Source: Denitrobaculum sp965225735
GTDB taxonomy: Bacteria > Pseudomonadota > Alphaproteobacteria > Kiloniellales > Kiloniellaceae
Assembly (NCBI GenBank): GCA_965225735.1
Contig: CBDDBN010000025.1
Coordinates: forward strand, 248,001 to 312,000
Direction of reading: 5' to 3'
DNA: 64,000 nucleotides
Part shown: positions 18,343 through 26,682 of the stretch, piece after piece
Layout of the letters: each line of letters starts with the position of its first letter
How positions within the stretch are numbered: the stretch's first letter is position 1
Position numbers and translations under genes: made by a program
Notes under the pieces: generated by a model
Database searches by the model: none
What the model was told of the DNA's origin: nothing
What the model saw: the letters and a program-made list of their open reading frames with translations, nothing else

Positions 18343-18870
18343 CGCGGCTTCATTTCGTTGAAATGAACCTGGCGAGGCTTCAAGATCTCGATCGCCCGAA
18401 ATAACCCTAATTCCATGTGAAATAACAATAATCTTATGAGATTATCAAATTATATTTACGATTTAAAGGCGTAATTATTAGTTTACTTATGGTTGTTTAT
18501 TTGAATTTCAAAGACAATATAAAAGTTTTATATAAGCTACATTAATGAAACGCACAGTCTGACATTATGACTTAAAAACAACACTTAATATTTGTCGAAT
18601 AAGACCTTTCAGGCGCGAACCAACTTCCTAAAGTCTCGGATTGAACCGCAACGCTGCGCGGCTGCCATTTCATTAGCGGTCTTCAAGGCCCAGAAATAAT
18701 TTGACCAAATGGACAGGTTTCCTGGATGATTGGTGAAAATACGGAAATTCCATCACGGCTTGCCACCACACAGTGCGAGCCAGGGGGAAAGGGGTTTCCA
18801 GTCTCGCGGAGACAAGAGGCCTGAAGGCCAGCACCCGCCGCGAGATCACGCTGAACGAGAGGAGAGCGCA
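18343..18870. other. AT-rich intergenic region between kinase and dihydropyrimidinase genes
   Basis: No gene is supported here apart from a possible upstream extension of the kinase to about 18420. From 18400 to 18600 the sequence is very AT-rich and likely holds the promoter of the kinase operon. The last 100 bp should hold the dihydropyrimidinase promoter. Confidence 0.5.
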
Positions 18871-20325
18871 ATGTCTGTTCTGATCCGAGGCGGGACCATC
18901 GTCACCGCCGACCGCAGCTATCGCGGCGATGTTTACAGCGAAAACGGCACCATCAAGGCCATCGGAGAGAACCTGGACGTCCCTGCAGGCGCCGAGGTCG
19001 TCGACGCCGGCGGCTGTTACGTCATGCCGGGCGGTATCGACCCGCACACGCACATGGAGCTGCCCTTTATGGGCACTGTCGCCTCGGAAGACTTCTTCAC
19101 CGGCACCACGGCAGGCGCCGCCGGCGGCACCACCATGATCATCGATTTCGTGATCCCAAATCCACAGCAGAACATCATGGAGGCCTATCAGACCTGGCGC
19201 GGCTGGTCAGAGAAAGCCGCGACAGACTATTCCTTCCATGTTGCGATCACCTGGTGGGACGAAAGCGTGCGCAAGGACATGGGCACGCTGGTCGCCGAAC
19301 ACGGGGTCAACTCCTTCAAGCACTTCATGGCCTATAAGGGCGCGATCATGGCCGAGGACGAGGTGCTAGTAAACTCCTTCACCCGGGCCCGCGAACTGGG
19401 TGCGATCTGCACGGTCCATGCCGAGAACGGTGAACTGGTCTTCCATCTGCAGCAGGAGATGCTGAAAAAAGGCATCACCGGTCCGGAAGGCCATCCCCTC
19501 TCCCGCCCGCCGGAGGTCGAGGGCGAGGCAGCGAACCGGGCGATCCGGGTCGCGCAGGTGCTCGACGTGCCGCTCTATATCGTGCACAACTCCTGCATCG
19601 AATCCCTGGAAGCCATCACCCGCGCGCGGCTGGAAGGCCAACGGGTCTTCGGCGAAGTTCTGGCCGGCCACCTGCTGGTGGACGACAGCGTCTACCGCCA
19701 TCCGGATTGGGATTTCGCAGCGGCCCACGTGATGAGCCCACCCTTCCGTTCCAAGAAGCACCAGGATGCGCTCTGGAAGGGGCTGCAAGCAGGTAACCTG
19801 CAAACCACGGCAACCGACCACTGTTGCTTCTGCGCGCCGCAAAAGGCTGCCGGTCGGGATGACTTCAGCAAGATCCCCAATGGCACCGCCGGCATCGAGG
19901 ATCGCATGGGTGTGCTCTGGCACCATGGCGTCAATAGCGGCAAGCTGACCGTGAACGAGTTCGTGGCGGTGACCTCGGCCAACGCGGCTAAGATCTTCAA
20001 CATCTATCCGCGTAAGGGTTCGATCTCCGTCGGCGCCGACGCCGACGTCATCGTCTGGGATCCGGCCAAGAGCCGCACCATTTCGGCCAGCACTCATCAC
20101 CAGAACATCGACTTCAACATCTTCGAAGGCATGACGGTCACAGGTGCCAACACCATGACCATGAGCCAAGGCAAGATCGTTTATCAGGATGGCGAGGTGC
20201 GGACCGAGCGTGGCGCCGGCCGCTACATCGACCGCCCGCCTTTCGCGCCGTACTACGATGCGCTCAAGATCAAGCACGAGCGCGAGCAGCCGATGCCGGT
20301 CGAGCGGCCGCAGGCGGCGGAGTAG
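18871..20325 (+). CDS. hydA: Dihydropyrimidinase
   Basis: A 484-residue cyclic amidohydrolase. Metal ligands of the family are all visible: GGIDPHTHMELPF (H-x-H), SFKHFMAYKG (the Lys that becomes carboxylated), CTVHAENG (His), YIVHNSCIE (His) and TATDHCCF (Asp). It opens dihydrouracil or dihydrothymine, or 5-substituted hydantoins, to N-carbamoyl amino acids in the reductive pyrimidine pathway. The amidohydrolase at 7127-7990 is the logical next step. Start at 18871 follows GGAGAG; upstream in-frame sequence is not hydrolase-like. A terminator follows at 20365. It is convergent with the TRAP operon, whose ligand could be a related compound. Confidence 0.92.
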   Translation: MSVLIRGGTIVTADRSYRGDVYSENGTIKAIGENLDVPAGAEVVDAGGCYVMPGGIDPHTHMELPFMGTVASEDFFTGTTAGAAGGTTMIIDFVIPNPQQNIMEAYQTWRGWSEKAATDYSFHVAITWWDESVRKDMGTLVAEHGVNSFKHFMAYKGAIMAEDEVLVNSFTRARELGAICTVHAENGELVFHLQQEMLKKGITGPEGHPLSRPPEVEGEAANRAIRVAQVLDVPLYIVHNSCIESLEAITRARLEGQRVFGEVLAGHLLVDDSVYRHPDWDFAAAHVMSPPFRSKKHQDALWKGLQAGNLQTTATDHCCFCAPQKAAGRDDFSKIPNGTAGIEDRMGVLWHHGVNSGKLTVNEFVAVTSANAAKIFNIYPRKGSISVGADADVIVWDPAKSRTISASTHHQNIDFNIFEGMTVTGANTMTMSQGKIVYQDGEVRTERGAGRYIDRPPFAPYYDALKIKHEREQPMPVERPQAAE

Positions 20326-20364
20326 TTTTCGCTTTCGGGGACTTCGGTCACTCGCAGCAACAGC

Positions 20365-20396
20365 AAACCCCGCCGATCGGCGGGGTTTGTTTTTTT
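20365..20396 (+). terminator. Rho-independent terminator after dihydropyrimidinase
   Basis: A 12-bp perfect stem AAACCCCGCCGA/TCGGCGGGGTTT followed by G and seven T. It sits between convergent genes and reads on the plus strand. Confidence 0.9.
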
Positions 20397-20400
20397 GCCC

Positions 20401-21711
20401 CTAACGGATCGAGGTCGGCAGCAGCAGCTTCGGCAGCCAGAGGACCAGTTCCGGCAGCAGAATGATCAGCAGCAAGATCAGAAGCATCGGCACAAGGATG
20501 ATCACAACGTCCCGCAGGACCTGCACCACGTTCAGATTCGCGATCGCGGAAGAGATCAGCAAACAGAGCCCGTAAGGCGGCGTCACCAGGCCGAAAGCGA
20601 GCGAGACGATTCCAATGATTGCGAAGACCACGGGGTGAATATCGGCGGCCGTGGCAACCGGAAAGAGGACGGTTCCCAGAATGATGATGGTCGGGATCGC
20701 ATCGATAAAAAGCCCGAACAACAAGAACAGGGCGGCGATCACCAGGGCGGTTCCGAATTGTCCGAACTGCAGGCTGGTCATCAGCTCCACGATCAGGCGG
20801 GGAACGTTGTAGAAGGCGAGCATCCAGCCGAAGGCCGAAGCCGTTCCAATTGCGAAGAGCGAAATGGAGGCGAAACGGCCCGTGTCGTAAAGCACGCCCA
20901 CCAATTGACGCGGCGTGATCGAGCGGTAGACGAAAAAGCCAAGGATGAAGGAATAGAAAGCCGCGATGATGGCGCTCTCGGTCGGCGTCACGATCCCGCC
21001 GACAATACCGCCGATGACAAAGATTGGCGTGAGCATGGCCAGGCCCGCACCTTTGAGCGCGCGCCAGAACTCCGCGAAGGTCGGCCGACCGGCTGTCGGA
21101 TAGCCGTAGACCTTGGCATAGACATAAACCGTCGCCATCAGCGCCGCGGCGATCATCAGCCCGGGGATAGCACCCGCCAGGAATAGCGCCCCTACCGAGA
21201 TCGACATCACGCCGCCCCAGACGACCATCAGGATACTCGGCGGAATGATCACCCCCATCACCGAGGAGCAGGCGGTGATCGCGACCGAAAAGCGCGGGTC
21301 ATAACCCTGCTTCGTCATGGCGGGAATGAGGATCTTGCCACAACCGGCGGCATCGGCTGTCGAAGAGCCCGATATACCGGCGAACAACATCGAGACGGCG
21401 ACGTTCACCTGGCCCAAGCCTCCGGGCAGCCACCCGGTCAGAACCCGCGCCAGCTCGATCAGACGGTCCGTGATTTTACCGGAGTTCATCAGGTTCGCTG
21501 CCAGAAGAAAGAACGGCACGGCGAGCAGAATGAAGGAGTTATAGGACTGGAACATCCGGTCCATGATGAGGAACGGCGTCAGCCGCAGATCAAGTGCCAC
21601 CACCGGAATGGTGGCGATTCCGAGCGCAAAGGCCACGGGCACGCGCGCCGCAACCAGGAGCACAAATCCACCCACCAGAATGAGGCAGGCATAACCGGCT
21701 GGAATGATCAT
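20401..21711 (-). CDS. dctM: TRAP transporter large permease (DctM-like)
   Basis: A 436-residue, about 12-helix membrane protein of the TRAP large-subunit family. Typical stretches: LNSGKITDRLIELARVL-type LMNSGKITDRLIEL, LFAGISGSSTADAAG, IPPSILMVVWG and VTPTESAIIAAFY. It drives ion-coupled uptake of a small organic acid together with the DctQ and DctP subunits. Its start overlaps the dctQ stop by 4 bp (ATGA). Substrate unknown. Confidence 0.93.
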   Translation of the reverse strand: MIIPAGYACLILVGGFVLLVAARVPVAFALGIATIPVVALDLRLTPFLIMDRMFQSYNSFILLAVPFFLLAANLMNSGKITDRLIELARVLTGWLPGGLGQVNVAVSMLFAGISGSSTADAAGCGKILIPAMTKQGYDPRFSVAITACSSVMGVIIPPSILMVVWGGVMSISVGALFLAGAIPGLMIAAALMATVYVYAKVYGYPTAGRPTFAEFWRALKGAGLAMLTPIFVIGGIVGGIVTPTESAIIAAFYSFILGFFVYRSITPRQLVGVLYDTGRFASISLFAIGTASAFGWMLAFYNVPRLIVELMTSLQFGQFGTALVIAALFLLFGLFIDAIPTIIILGTVLFPVATAADIHPVVFAIIGIVSLAFGLVTPPYGLCLLISSAIANLNVVQVLRDVVIILVPMLLILLLIILLPELVLWLPKLLLPTSIR

Positions 21712-22202
21712 TCGGCGACCTCACTGGTCTGCCGGTAATCTTGGATCACCTCCCAAAACCGATAGAGTGCGAATGCCGCCCACCCCATGCCGGCGAAGGG
21801 TACACTGATGTAGATGACCAGCAGATTCACCTGCATCATCACCGACTGCTGGATCGAGCCGAACTTGGCGTAGCCGATCCCATAGTAAGCGAAGAGGATA
21901 GCAAAAACGCTGACCATCAGGAGCACGAAGCCCTGCTGAATCAGTTTGCCGAGAGGGGTTTTGGCGTCCGGAACGACATGGACGTCGAAGTGCGTGCTTT
22001 CCCACACCGCAATCATAGACCCCAGCATAACGATCCAGATGAAAATGAACTTCGCAAGTTCCTCGGTCCAAAGATAGACCGGAATGATGCCGGTGTAGCG
22101 GGCGAGAACCTGCATCGCCACCGGCACGATCAGAACCGCGATCAGAACGCCGACGGCGATCCGTAAAAGCTGGCAAAAGGACTCAAGAACCCACTCGATC
22201 AT
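21708..22202 (-). CDS. dctQ: TRAP transporter small permease (DctQ-like)
   Basis: A 164-residue four-helix protein: MIEWVLESFCQLLRIAVGVL, then LWTEELAKFIFIWIVMLGS with the conserved WTEE-A segment, VLLMVSVFAILFAYYGIGYA and VYISVPFAGMGWAAFALYRF. It bridges binding protein and large permease. The ATG at 22202 is preferred over one ten codons earlier, since the earlier one lies against the P-Q hairpin. Confidence 0.87.
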   Translation of the reverse strand: MIEWVLESFCQLLRIAVGVLIAVLIVPVAMQVLARYTGIIPVYLWTEELAKFIFIWIVMLGSMIAVWESTHFDVHVVPDAKTPLGKLIQQGFVLLMVSVFAILFAYYGIGYAKFGSIQQSVMMQVNLLVIYISVPFAGMGWAAFALYRFWEVIQDYRQTSEVAE

Positions 22203-22225
22203 CACCGCATCCAAGACAAGAAAAC

Positions 22226-22250
22226 GCCCCACGGCTACCTGCCGTGGGGC
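22226..22250 (-). terminator. Intercistronic stem-loop between dctP and dctQ
   Basis: A perfect 10-bp stem (GCCCCACGGC/GCCGTGGGGC) with a 5-nt loop, followed on the minus strand by GTTTTCTTGTCTT. It lies after the binding-protein gene and ahead of the permease genes, so it is likely a partial terminator or 3'-stabiliser giving more binding protein than permease. Confidence 0.7.
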
Positions 22251-22266
22251 CAGTAGGCACGGTCGT

Positions 22267-23268
22267 TTACTTCGCGCGGATGGCTTTCAGCAGGTCCGTG
22301 GCGCCCAGCTCCTCGGCGTAGGCATCCTGCACAGGAAGTACCAGCTCTAGCAACTTTTCCCGGCCCGCGAACTCGTGAACTTCGATCTGTTTCGCATCGA
22401 CCATCTGCTGCAGCTTTTCGCCGTCCTGACGGGATTCCAGCTCGCGGCCGTACTCGCCGGCTTCCTTGCCGGCCCGCAGAATGACTTCCTGCATCTCAGG
22501 AGACAGCTTCGCGAAGGATTTGCCGCTGAAGAGGATCGGTCGGACGGTGATCGAATGCTGGGTCAGGGTGATGTGCGGCGCGACCTCGAAGAACTTGTAC
22601 TGCAACAGGCTCGCAGACTCGTTTTCGAGCCCATCGACCACACCGGTCTGGATGGCGTTATAGACTTCCGAATAGGCAATCGCGGAAGGAGCAGCCGTCA
22701 GAGCCTCGAACACACGGGCCTGAATAGGCGCGCCCATGACCCGCATCTTGTGGCCCCCGAGTTCCTTCATGCTCGAGATCTTTTTGTTCGAGATGAGGTT
22801 ACGCGTGCCACCACCGGCATAGCCGATCACCTTGATGTCAGCCTTTTCCAGCAACACATCCTCAAGCGGCTTGAGCACATCGCTGGAGAGAACCGCATTC
22901 CAGTGATCGAGGTCGCGGAAGACGAACGGCATGTCCATCAGCGGTACGGAAGGCGCGAAACGCGCAAGGTTCGACGGTGCCGCAATGGCGTAGTCGATGG
23001 CAACGCCCTGGTTCAGAAAGTTGACATAGTCGGGTTCGATGCCCAGCTCGCTGTTGCCGCGCAGATCGAACTCGATCTCCTTACCGGAGTACTTGTTGAC
23101 CAGCTCACCGAAACGGATGAGCGTCTTGCTGTAAGCATGCTCGTTGTCGAACAGGCTGGCGCCGCGGAACGTCATGTCGGCCGCCTGCGATGCAGTTGCC
23201 GAGACGGCCATAACACCCGCCAACGCGGCACCTTGCAGCAGCTTCGTTGTGTTCTTTAAAAGCATCAT
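22267..23268 (-). CDS. dctP: TRAP transporter substrate-binding protein (DctP-like)
   Basis: A 333-residue periplasmic protein with signal peptide MMLLKNTTKLLQGAALAGVM ending in SQAAD. The DctP fold is shown by FGELVNKYSGKEIEFDLRG, the RVMGAPIQARVFEAL segment with the ligand-binding Arg, and SEVYNAIQTGVVDGLENE. The ligand is a carboxylate bound by that Arg; its identity is not readable. First gene of the dctPQM operon; a possible operator lies at 23391-23404. Confidence 0.92.
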   Translation of the reverse strand: MMLLKNTTKLLQGAALAGVMAVSATASQAADMTFRGASLFDNEHAYSKTLIRFGELVNKYSGKEIEFDLRGNSELGIEPDYVNFLNQGVAIDYAIAAPSNLARFAPSVPLMDMPFVFRDLDHWNAVLSSDVLKPLEDVLLEKADIKVIGYAGGGTRNLISNKKISSMKELGGHKMRVMGAPIQARVFEALTAAPSAIAYSEVYNAIQTGVVDGLENESASLLQYKFFEVAPHITLTQHSITVRPILFSGKSFAKLSPEMQEVILRAGKEAGEYGRELESRQDGEKLQQMVDAKQIEVHEFAGREKLLELVLPVQDAYAEELGATDLLKAIRAK

Positions 23269-23390
23269 TTGCTTCCTCCCAGAGATCTGTTTTTTTGCCC
23301 TCCGCCCCTATGGAGGAGGCGCAATCTGATTTCTCGATATTGAGCTTCGAGACAAACACGTGATTTTCCGCTCGTCAACGAATATGTAGA

Positions 23391-23404
23391 CTAGTATGGT
23401 AATT
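23391..23404. promoter_or_regulatory. Candidate GntR operator upstream of TRAP operon
   Basis: CTAGTATGGTAATT matches, as its complement, 12 of 14 bases of AACTACCATACCAG at 24473-24486 ahead of the SDR gene; a partial copy, TGGTATAGTC, lies at 23519-23528 before the regulator gene. The three flank the GntR gene and its two neighbours. Confidence 0.45.
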
Positions 23405-23586
23405 TTCATAAAGATTAAAGTCGTGGTTGCGCGATAGCGATCAACTACGCGGCGTACCACGTGTGCGTTATAAAAAGCCCTGCTTCATCCAGGAGTCGTG
23501 CGGCGCGGGGATGAGCTGTGGTATAGTCCGCCGCAGTTTGAGTTTTCTGCCGCCAGGCGGCATGTAACCGTGACCTAAGGTGTTGA

Positions 23587-24276
23587 ATGAACGTACAAAG
23601 TCCAGCGCGCGCACCTGAGCGCCGTACCTCGGCCGACGACGTGTTCGAACGGCTGCGCGCCGATATCGTTTCGCTGCGTTTGGCCCCGGGCAGCAAACTG
23701 TCGGAGGTCGAAGTCGCAAAGCAAAGCGATGTTTCACGGCAGCCCGTGCGCGAAGCTTTTATCCGGCTCAGCAACATGAACCTGCTTCAGGTTCGCCCTC
23801 AAAAGGCCACGCTGGTTCGAAAGATCTCCGTCCGAGATATTCTCAACACCCGCTTTATCCGCACCGCGATCGAGGTCGAGGTTGTGCGCAAAGCCTGTGC
23901 CGCAGCAAACGAGCAGAGCCTTAAAAACCTGGACAATAATCTGAAGCAGCAGAAGCGCGCCGCAAACAAAAAAGAAACCGACCGCTTTCACGATCTCGAC
24001 TACGAGTTTCATCGCCTGATCTGCGCAGCTGCCGACTGCGAGTTCGCCTTCTCCGCCATCGCGGAAAACAAATCGCACGTTGACCGCCTTTGCATGCTGA
24101 GCCTAGCGAACCAAGGCGGCATGTTGGAACTCTATCAGGATCATTCCGCTATATTCGACGCCCTCAAGAAACGCGATGAGGACGACATCGTTGCGATGAC
24201 GCGGCAGCACCTGTCCCGGCTCGACGAAACGCTCGAGAGTGCGCGCGCGAACCAGCCGGAGTACTTCGAAGACTGA
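23587..24276 (+). CDS. GntR-family regulator, FadR/FCD subgroup
   Basis: A 229-residue protein: winged HTH (VFERLRADIVSLRLAPGSKL, VAKQSDVSRQPVREAFIRL, residues 18-80) and an all-helical FCD ligand domain (FHDLDYEFHRLICAAADC, then the His-bearing region around IVAMTRQHLSRL). FCD domains bind carboxylates, often through a metal held by Asp and three His, and usually repress. It is divergent from the TRAP operon and 269 bp upstream of the SDR gene, so it most likely controls both. Confidence 0.9.
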   Translation: MNVQSPARAPERRTSADDVFERLRADIVSLRLAPGSKLSEVEVAKQSDVSRQPVREAFIRLSNMNLLQVRPQKATLVRKISVRDILNTRFIRTAIEVEVVRKACAAANEQSLKNLDNNLKQQKRAANKKETDRFHDLDYEFHRLICAAADCEFAFSAIAENKSHVDRLCMLSLANQGGMLELYQDHSAIFDALKKRDEDDIVAMTRQHLSRLDETLESARANQPEYFED

Positions 24277-24472
24277 TCGGATAAGCCGTTTCTATCTCTC
24301 AGTTGGTTATGACCGATCTGGGATATCCGACCAACCTTCAGGTCGAGAAGTTGGATCACGAGCGCGGGTTTAGCAGCGGGCAACACCGATCTCCGATCGC
24401 TTTCACAGGTCTCCTGTCACCTGAAGATCGCGGCGAACTGAGGCTCGCGAGAAAGCCTTGACAGGCAATGGC

Positions 24473-24486
24473 AACTACCATACCAG
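24473..24486. promoter_or_regulatory. Candidate GntR operator upstream of SDR gene
   Basis: AACTACCATACCAG, related to 23391-23404, begins 9 nt after a TTGACA hexamer at 24458-24463. It would overlap the -10 region, a position suited to repression. Confidence 0.45.
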
Positions 24487-24545
24487 TTTAGAAGTGCGCC
24501 GAGCGACCACGCGCGAACACCCAATAGAAACGCAAGGATAAAGTA

Positions 24546-25295
24546 ATGAATTTGAAGGGGAAAGTTGCGATTGTAACGGGCGGAGGCCGTGATATTGGCC
24601 GCGCTTGTGTCATGCGATTGGCGCAGGAAGGCGTGAAGGTCGCGATCAACTACTACGCCAGCAGCGAGGGCGCGGACTCGGCAGTTCAGGAAATCAAGGC
24701 CGCTGGTGGAGACGCCTTTGCGCTTCAGGGCGACATGACGCGTCCCGAGGATGTCGAGAAGCTGGTCGCCGAAACCCGCGCACAGTTTGGCGATGCGATC
24801 CATGTGCTAATGCACGTGACGGGCGGTCTGGTCGCGCGTAAGCGCATCGAGGAAATGGACCTGGAGCACTACAACCGGGTCATGGACCTGAACACCACTT
24901 CGCTGTTCCTCCTTGTGAAAGCTGTCGAACCCCACATGCCCGAAGGCAGCGCGATCATCCCCTTCGCATCGCAAGCCGGCAGAGACGGTGGCGGCCCCGG
25001 CGCCGTGATCTACGCCACCTCGAAGGGTGCCGTCATGACCATGACGCGCGGCCTGGCAAAAGAACTCGGACCGCGCATCCGTGTGAACGCGCTCTGTCCC
25101 GGAATGATCGACACCGACTTCCACAACATCTTCACCAAGCCGGAAGTGCGGACCCATGTGGCCAACGTCAGCCCGGTAAAGCGCGAAGGCACATCCGAGG
25201 ACACCGCCAACCTGGCGGTCTTCCTGGCCTCCGATCAGTCGGCCTTCATGACCGGCGCCTGTGTCGACATCAACGGCGGCATGCTCTTTTCCTAA
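24546..25295 (+). CDS. Short-chain dehydrogenase/reductase
   Basis: A 249-residue SDR of the classical type: VTGGGRDIGRACVMRLA (nucleotide-binding glycine motif), HVTGGL in place of NNAG, catalytic Ser in PFASQAG and YATSKG (Tyr-x-x-x-Lys), and the C-terminal TGACVDINGGM. The HVTGG in place of NNAG is a notable departure. It oxidises or reduces a hydroxy/keto group with NAD(P). Its position beside the GntR gene and TRAP operon suggests it acts on the imported compound. Confidence 0.9.
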   Translation: MNLKGKVAIVTGGGRDIGRACVMRLAQEGVKVAINYYASSEGADSAVQEIKAAGGDAFALQGDMTRPEDVEKLVAETRAQFGDAIHVLMHVTGGLVARKRIEEMDLEHYNRVMDLNTTSLFLLVKAVEPHMPEGSAIIPFASQAGRDGGGPGAVIYATSKGAVMTMTRGLAKELGPRIRVNALCPGMIDTDFHNIFTKPEVRTHVANVSPVKREGTSEDTANLAVFLASDQSAFMTGACVDINGGMLFS

Positions 25296-25316
25296 ACCGC
25301 CGCCGCAGGTCAAGCC

Positions 25317-26015
25317 CTACGCCGCGTCGCTTGTCGCGCGGCGCAGGGCCGCCCGCGCCAGCAGGCGCGTGGAATCCAGGGTTGGCAGCGGCGCATTCTC
25401 ATCGTTGAGGATCAGGGGTATCTCGGTGCACCCGAGGATCACCGCGTCGCAGCCATCGCTCTTCAGGCGCGTGATCACCTCCTGAAAATAGGCCACGCCT
25501 TCAGGCCTGAAGTCTCCCTTGACCAGTTCATCCATAATGATGCGGTTGATCTCGAGCCGTTCGTCGGCCGTAGGGCGCGCGAACGTTAAGTCCTGGGCCG
25601 TCAGCTTCTCGGGATAGACCTCGCTCTCGACCAGCCATTTCGTGCCGGTAATCGCCAGGCGCTTGAAGCCGCGCGCCGCAGCAACGCTGGCGACTTCTTC
25701 GGCGATATGAAGCCAGGGCAACGGCGAACGCGGTGCGACGTAGTCGAAAGCCTGATGGATGGTGTTGTCCGGGCAGATCAGGAAATCGGCCCCTGCCGCG
25801 GCGAGCTTCTCCGCCGATGCCAGCATCAGCTTGCCGATGCCTTCCACATCCCCGCGCTCCAGACAGACCACATAGTCCGCGAGAGACGGCGTGTGCATCG
25901 AAATTTCGGGGTGCGCGTGCGGCCCGAGGAGCGCCTCCCCTTCCATGCAGATAGTCCGGTAGCAGAGCGCCGCTCCTTCGGCGGAGCAGCCGACGATGCC
26001 GATATGTTGGGTCAC
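25317..26015 (-). CDS. Aspartate/glutamate racemase family protein
   Basis: A 232-residue two-lobed racemase. Start IGIVGCSAEGAALCYRTI; catalytic cysteines appear intact: LICPDNTIHQ (first Cys, in the pattern usual for this family) and ILGCTEIPLIL (second Cys). It likely epimerises an acidic amino acid without PLP. The GTG at 26015 is chosen because family members begin right at this VTQHIGIVG; an ATG ten codons earlier lacks support. Convergent with the SDR gene. Confidence 0.85.
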   Translation of the reverse strand: MTQHIGIVGCSAEGAALCYRTICMEGEALLGPHAHPEISMHTPSLADYVVCLERGDVEGIGKLMLASAEKLAAAGADFLICPDNTIHQAFDYVAPRSPLPWLHIAEEVASVAAARGFKRLAITGTKWLVESEVYPEKLTAQDLTFARPTADERLEINRIIMDELVKGDFRPEGVAYFQEVITRLKSDGCDAVILGCTEIPLILNDENAPLPTLDSTRLLARAALRRATSDAA

Positions 26016-26165
26016 TAAAAACAGTCTCCGATTCCTGCAGGTCATTTCGGTGATAAGTGCCTAACCTGCTACAGGTTTCAGGTTCCCGCAATCAGCCCTT
26101 TCCTTTATTTGTAGGCATGCATAACTTTGCGGTTCCGGCTGGCGACCATTGAGAGAGGAAACATA

Positions 26166-26627
26166 ATGCCCGAGGCGCGACTTGCCGTTTCATCAGACCT
26201 TCGGTCCTTGCTCGAGCTCTATCTGCACCTAAACCCCAACATGCCGGAGTTGGAATCGCAGAAAGCCGAATCGATCTGGAGCGATATCCTGTCGCACAAG
26301 GGCAGCTTCGTTTTCGTATCGGACGTGGGATCGGCCGAGGAAACGAAACTGGTCGCAAGCTGCATGTTAATCACCGCGCCGAACCTCATGCGCAACGGAC
26401 AGGGGCACGCCATCATCGAGAACGTTGTTACCCATGCCGATTATCGTAGACAAGGGCATGGCAAAGCCGTCGTCGAAGCCGCCCTGAACAAGGCCTGGGA
26501 GCTGGATTGCTACCACGCCCTGCTGCAAAGCGGGCGCAAGGACCCGGGTGTGGAGGCGTTCTACGAAAGCTGCGGCTTCATCCCCGGTATCCGGATCGGC
26601 TACGTGGCGCAGCGCCCGAACAGCTAA
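26166..26627 (+). CDS. GNAT-family N-acetyltransferase
   Basis: A 153-residue acetyltransferase. The acetyl-CoA signature is ENVVTHADYRRQGHGKAVV (R-x-x-G-x-G/A), followed by ALNKAWELDCYHALLQSGRK and FYESCGF. The ATG at 26166 has GAGAGGA 6 nt upstream; a longer reading at 26127 has no site. Acyl acceptor unknown. Divergent from the racemase gene. Confidence 0.87.
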   Translation: MPEARLAVSSDLRSLLELYLHLNPNMPELESQKAESIWSDILSHKGSFVFVSDVGSAEETKLVASCMLITAPNLMRNGQGHAIIENVVTHADYRRQGHGKAVVEAALNKAWELDCYHALLQSGRKDPGVEAFYESCGFIPGIRIGYVAQRPNS

Positions 26628-26682
26628 TCTCGAACACAGATTTTGGATGATAAGACTCCGTTAAAACGCATTTCGCTATCCG

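Noticed and set aside
20395..21186. Plus-strand open frame of 263 codons rich in Arg, Gln, Asp and Glu
   Set aside because: It is antisense to the well-supported dctM gene and has the low-complexity composition typical of the complement of membrane-protein codons.
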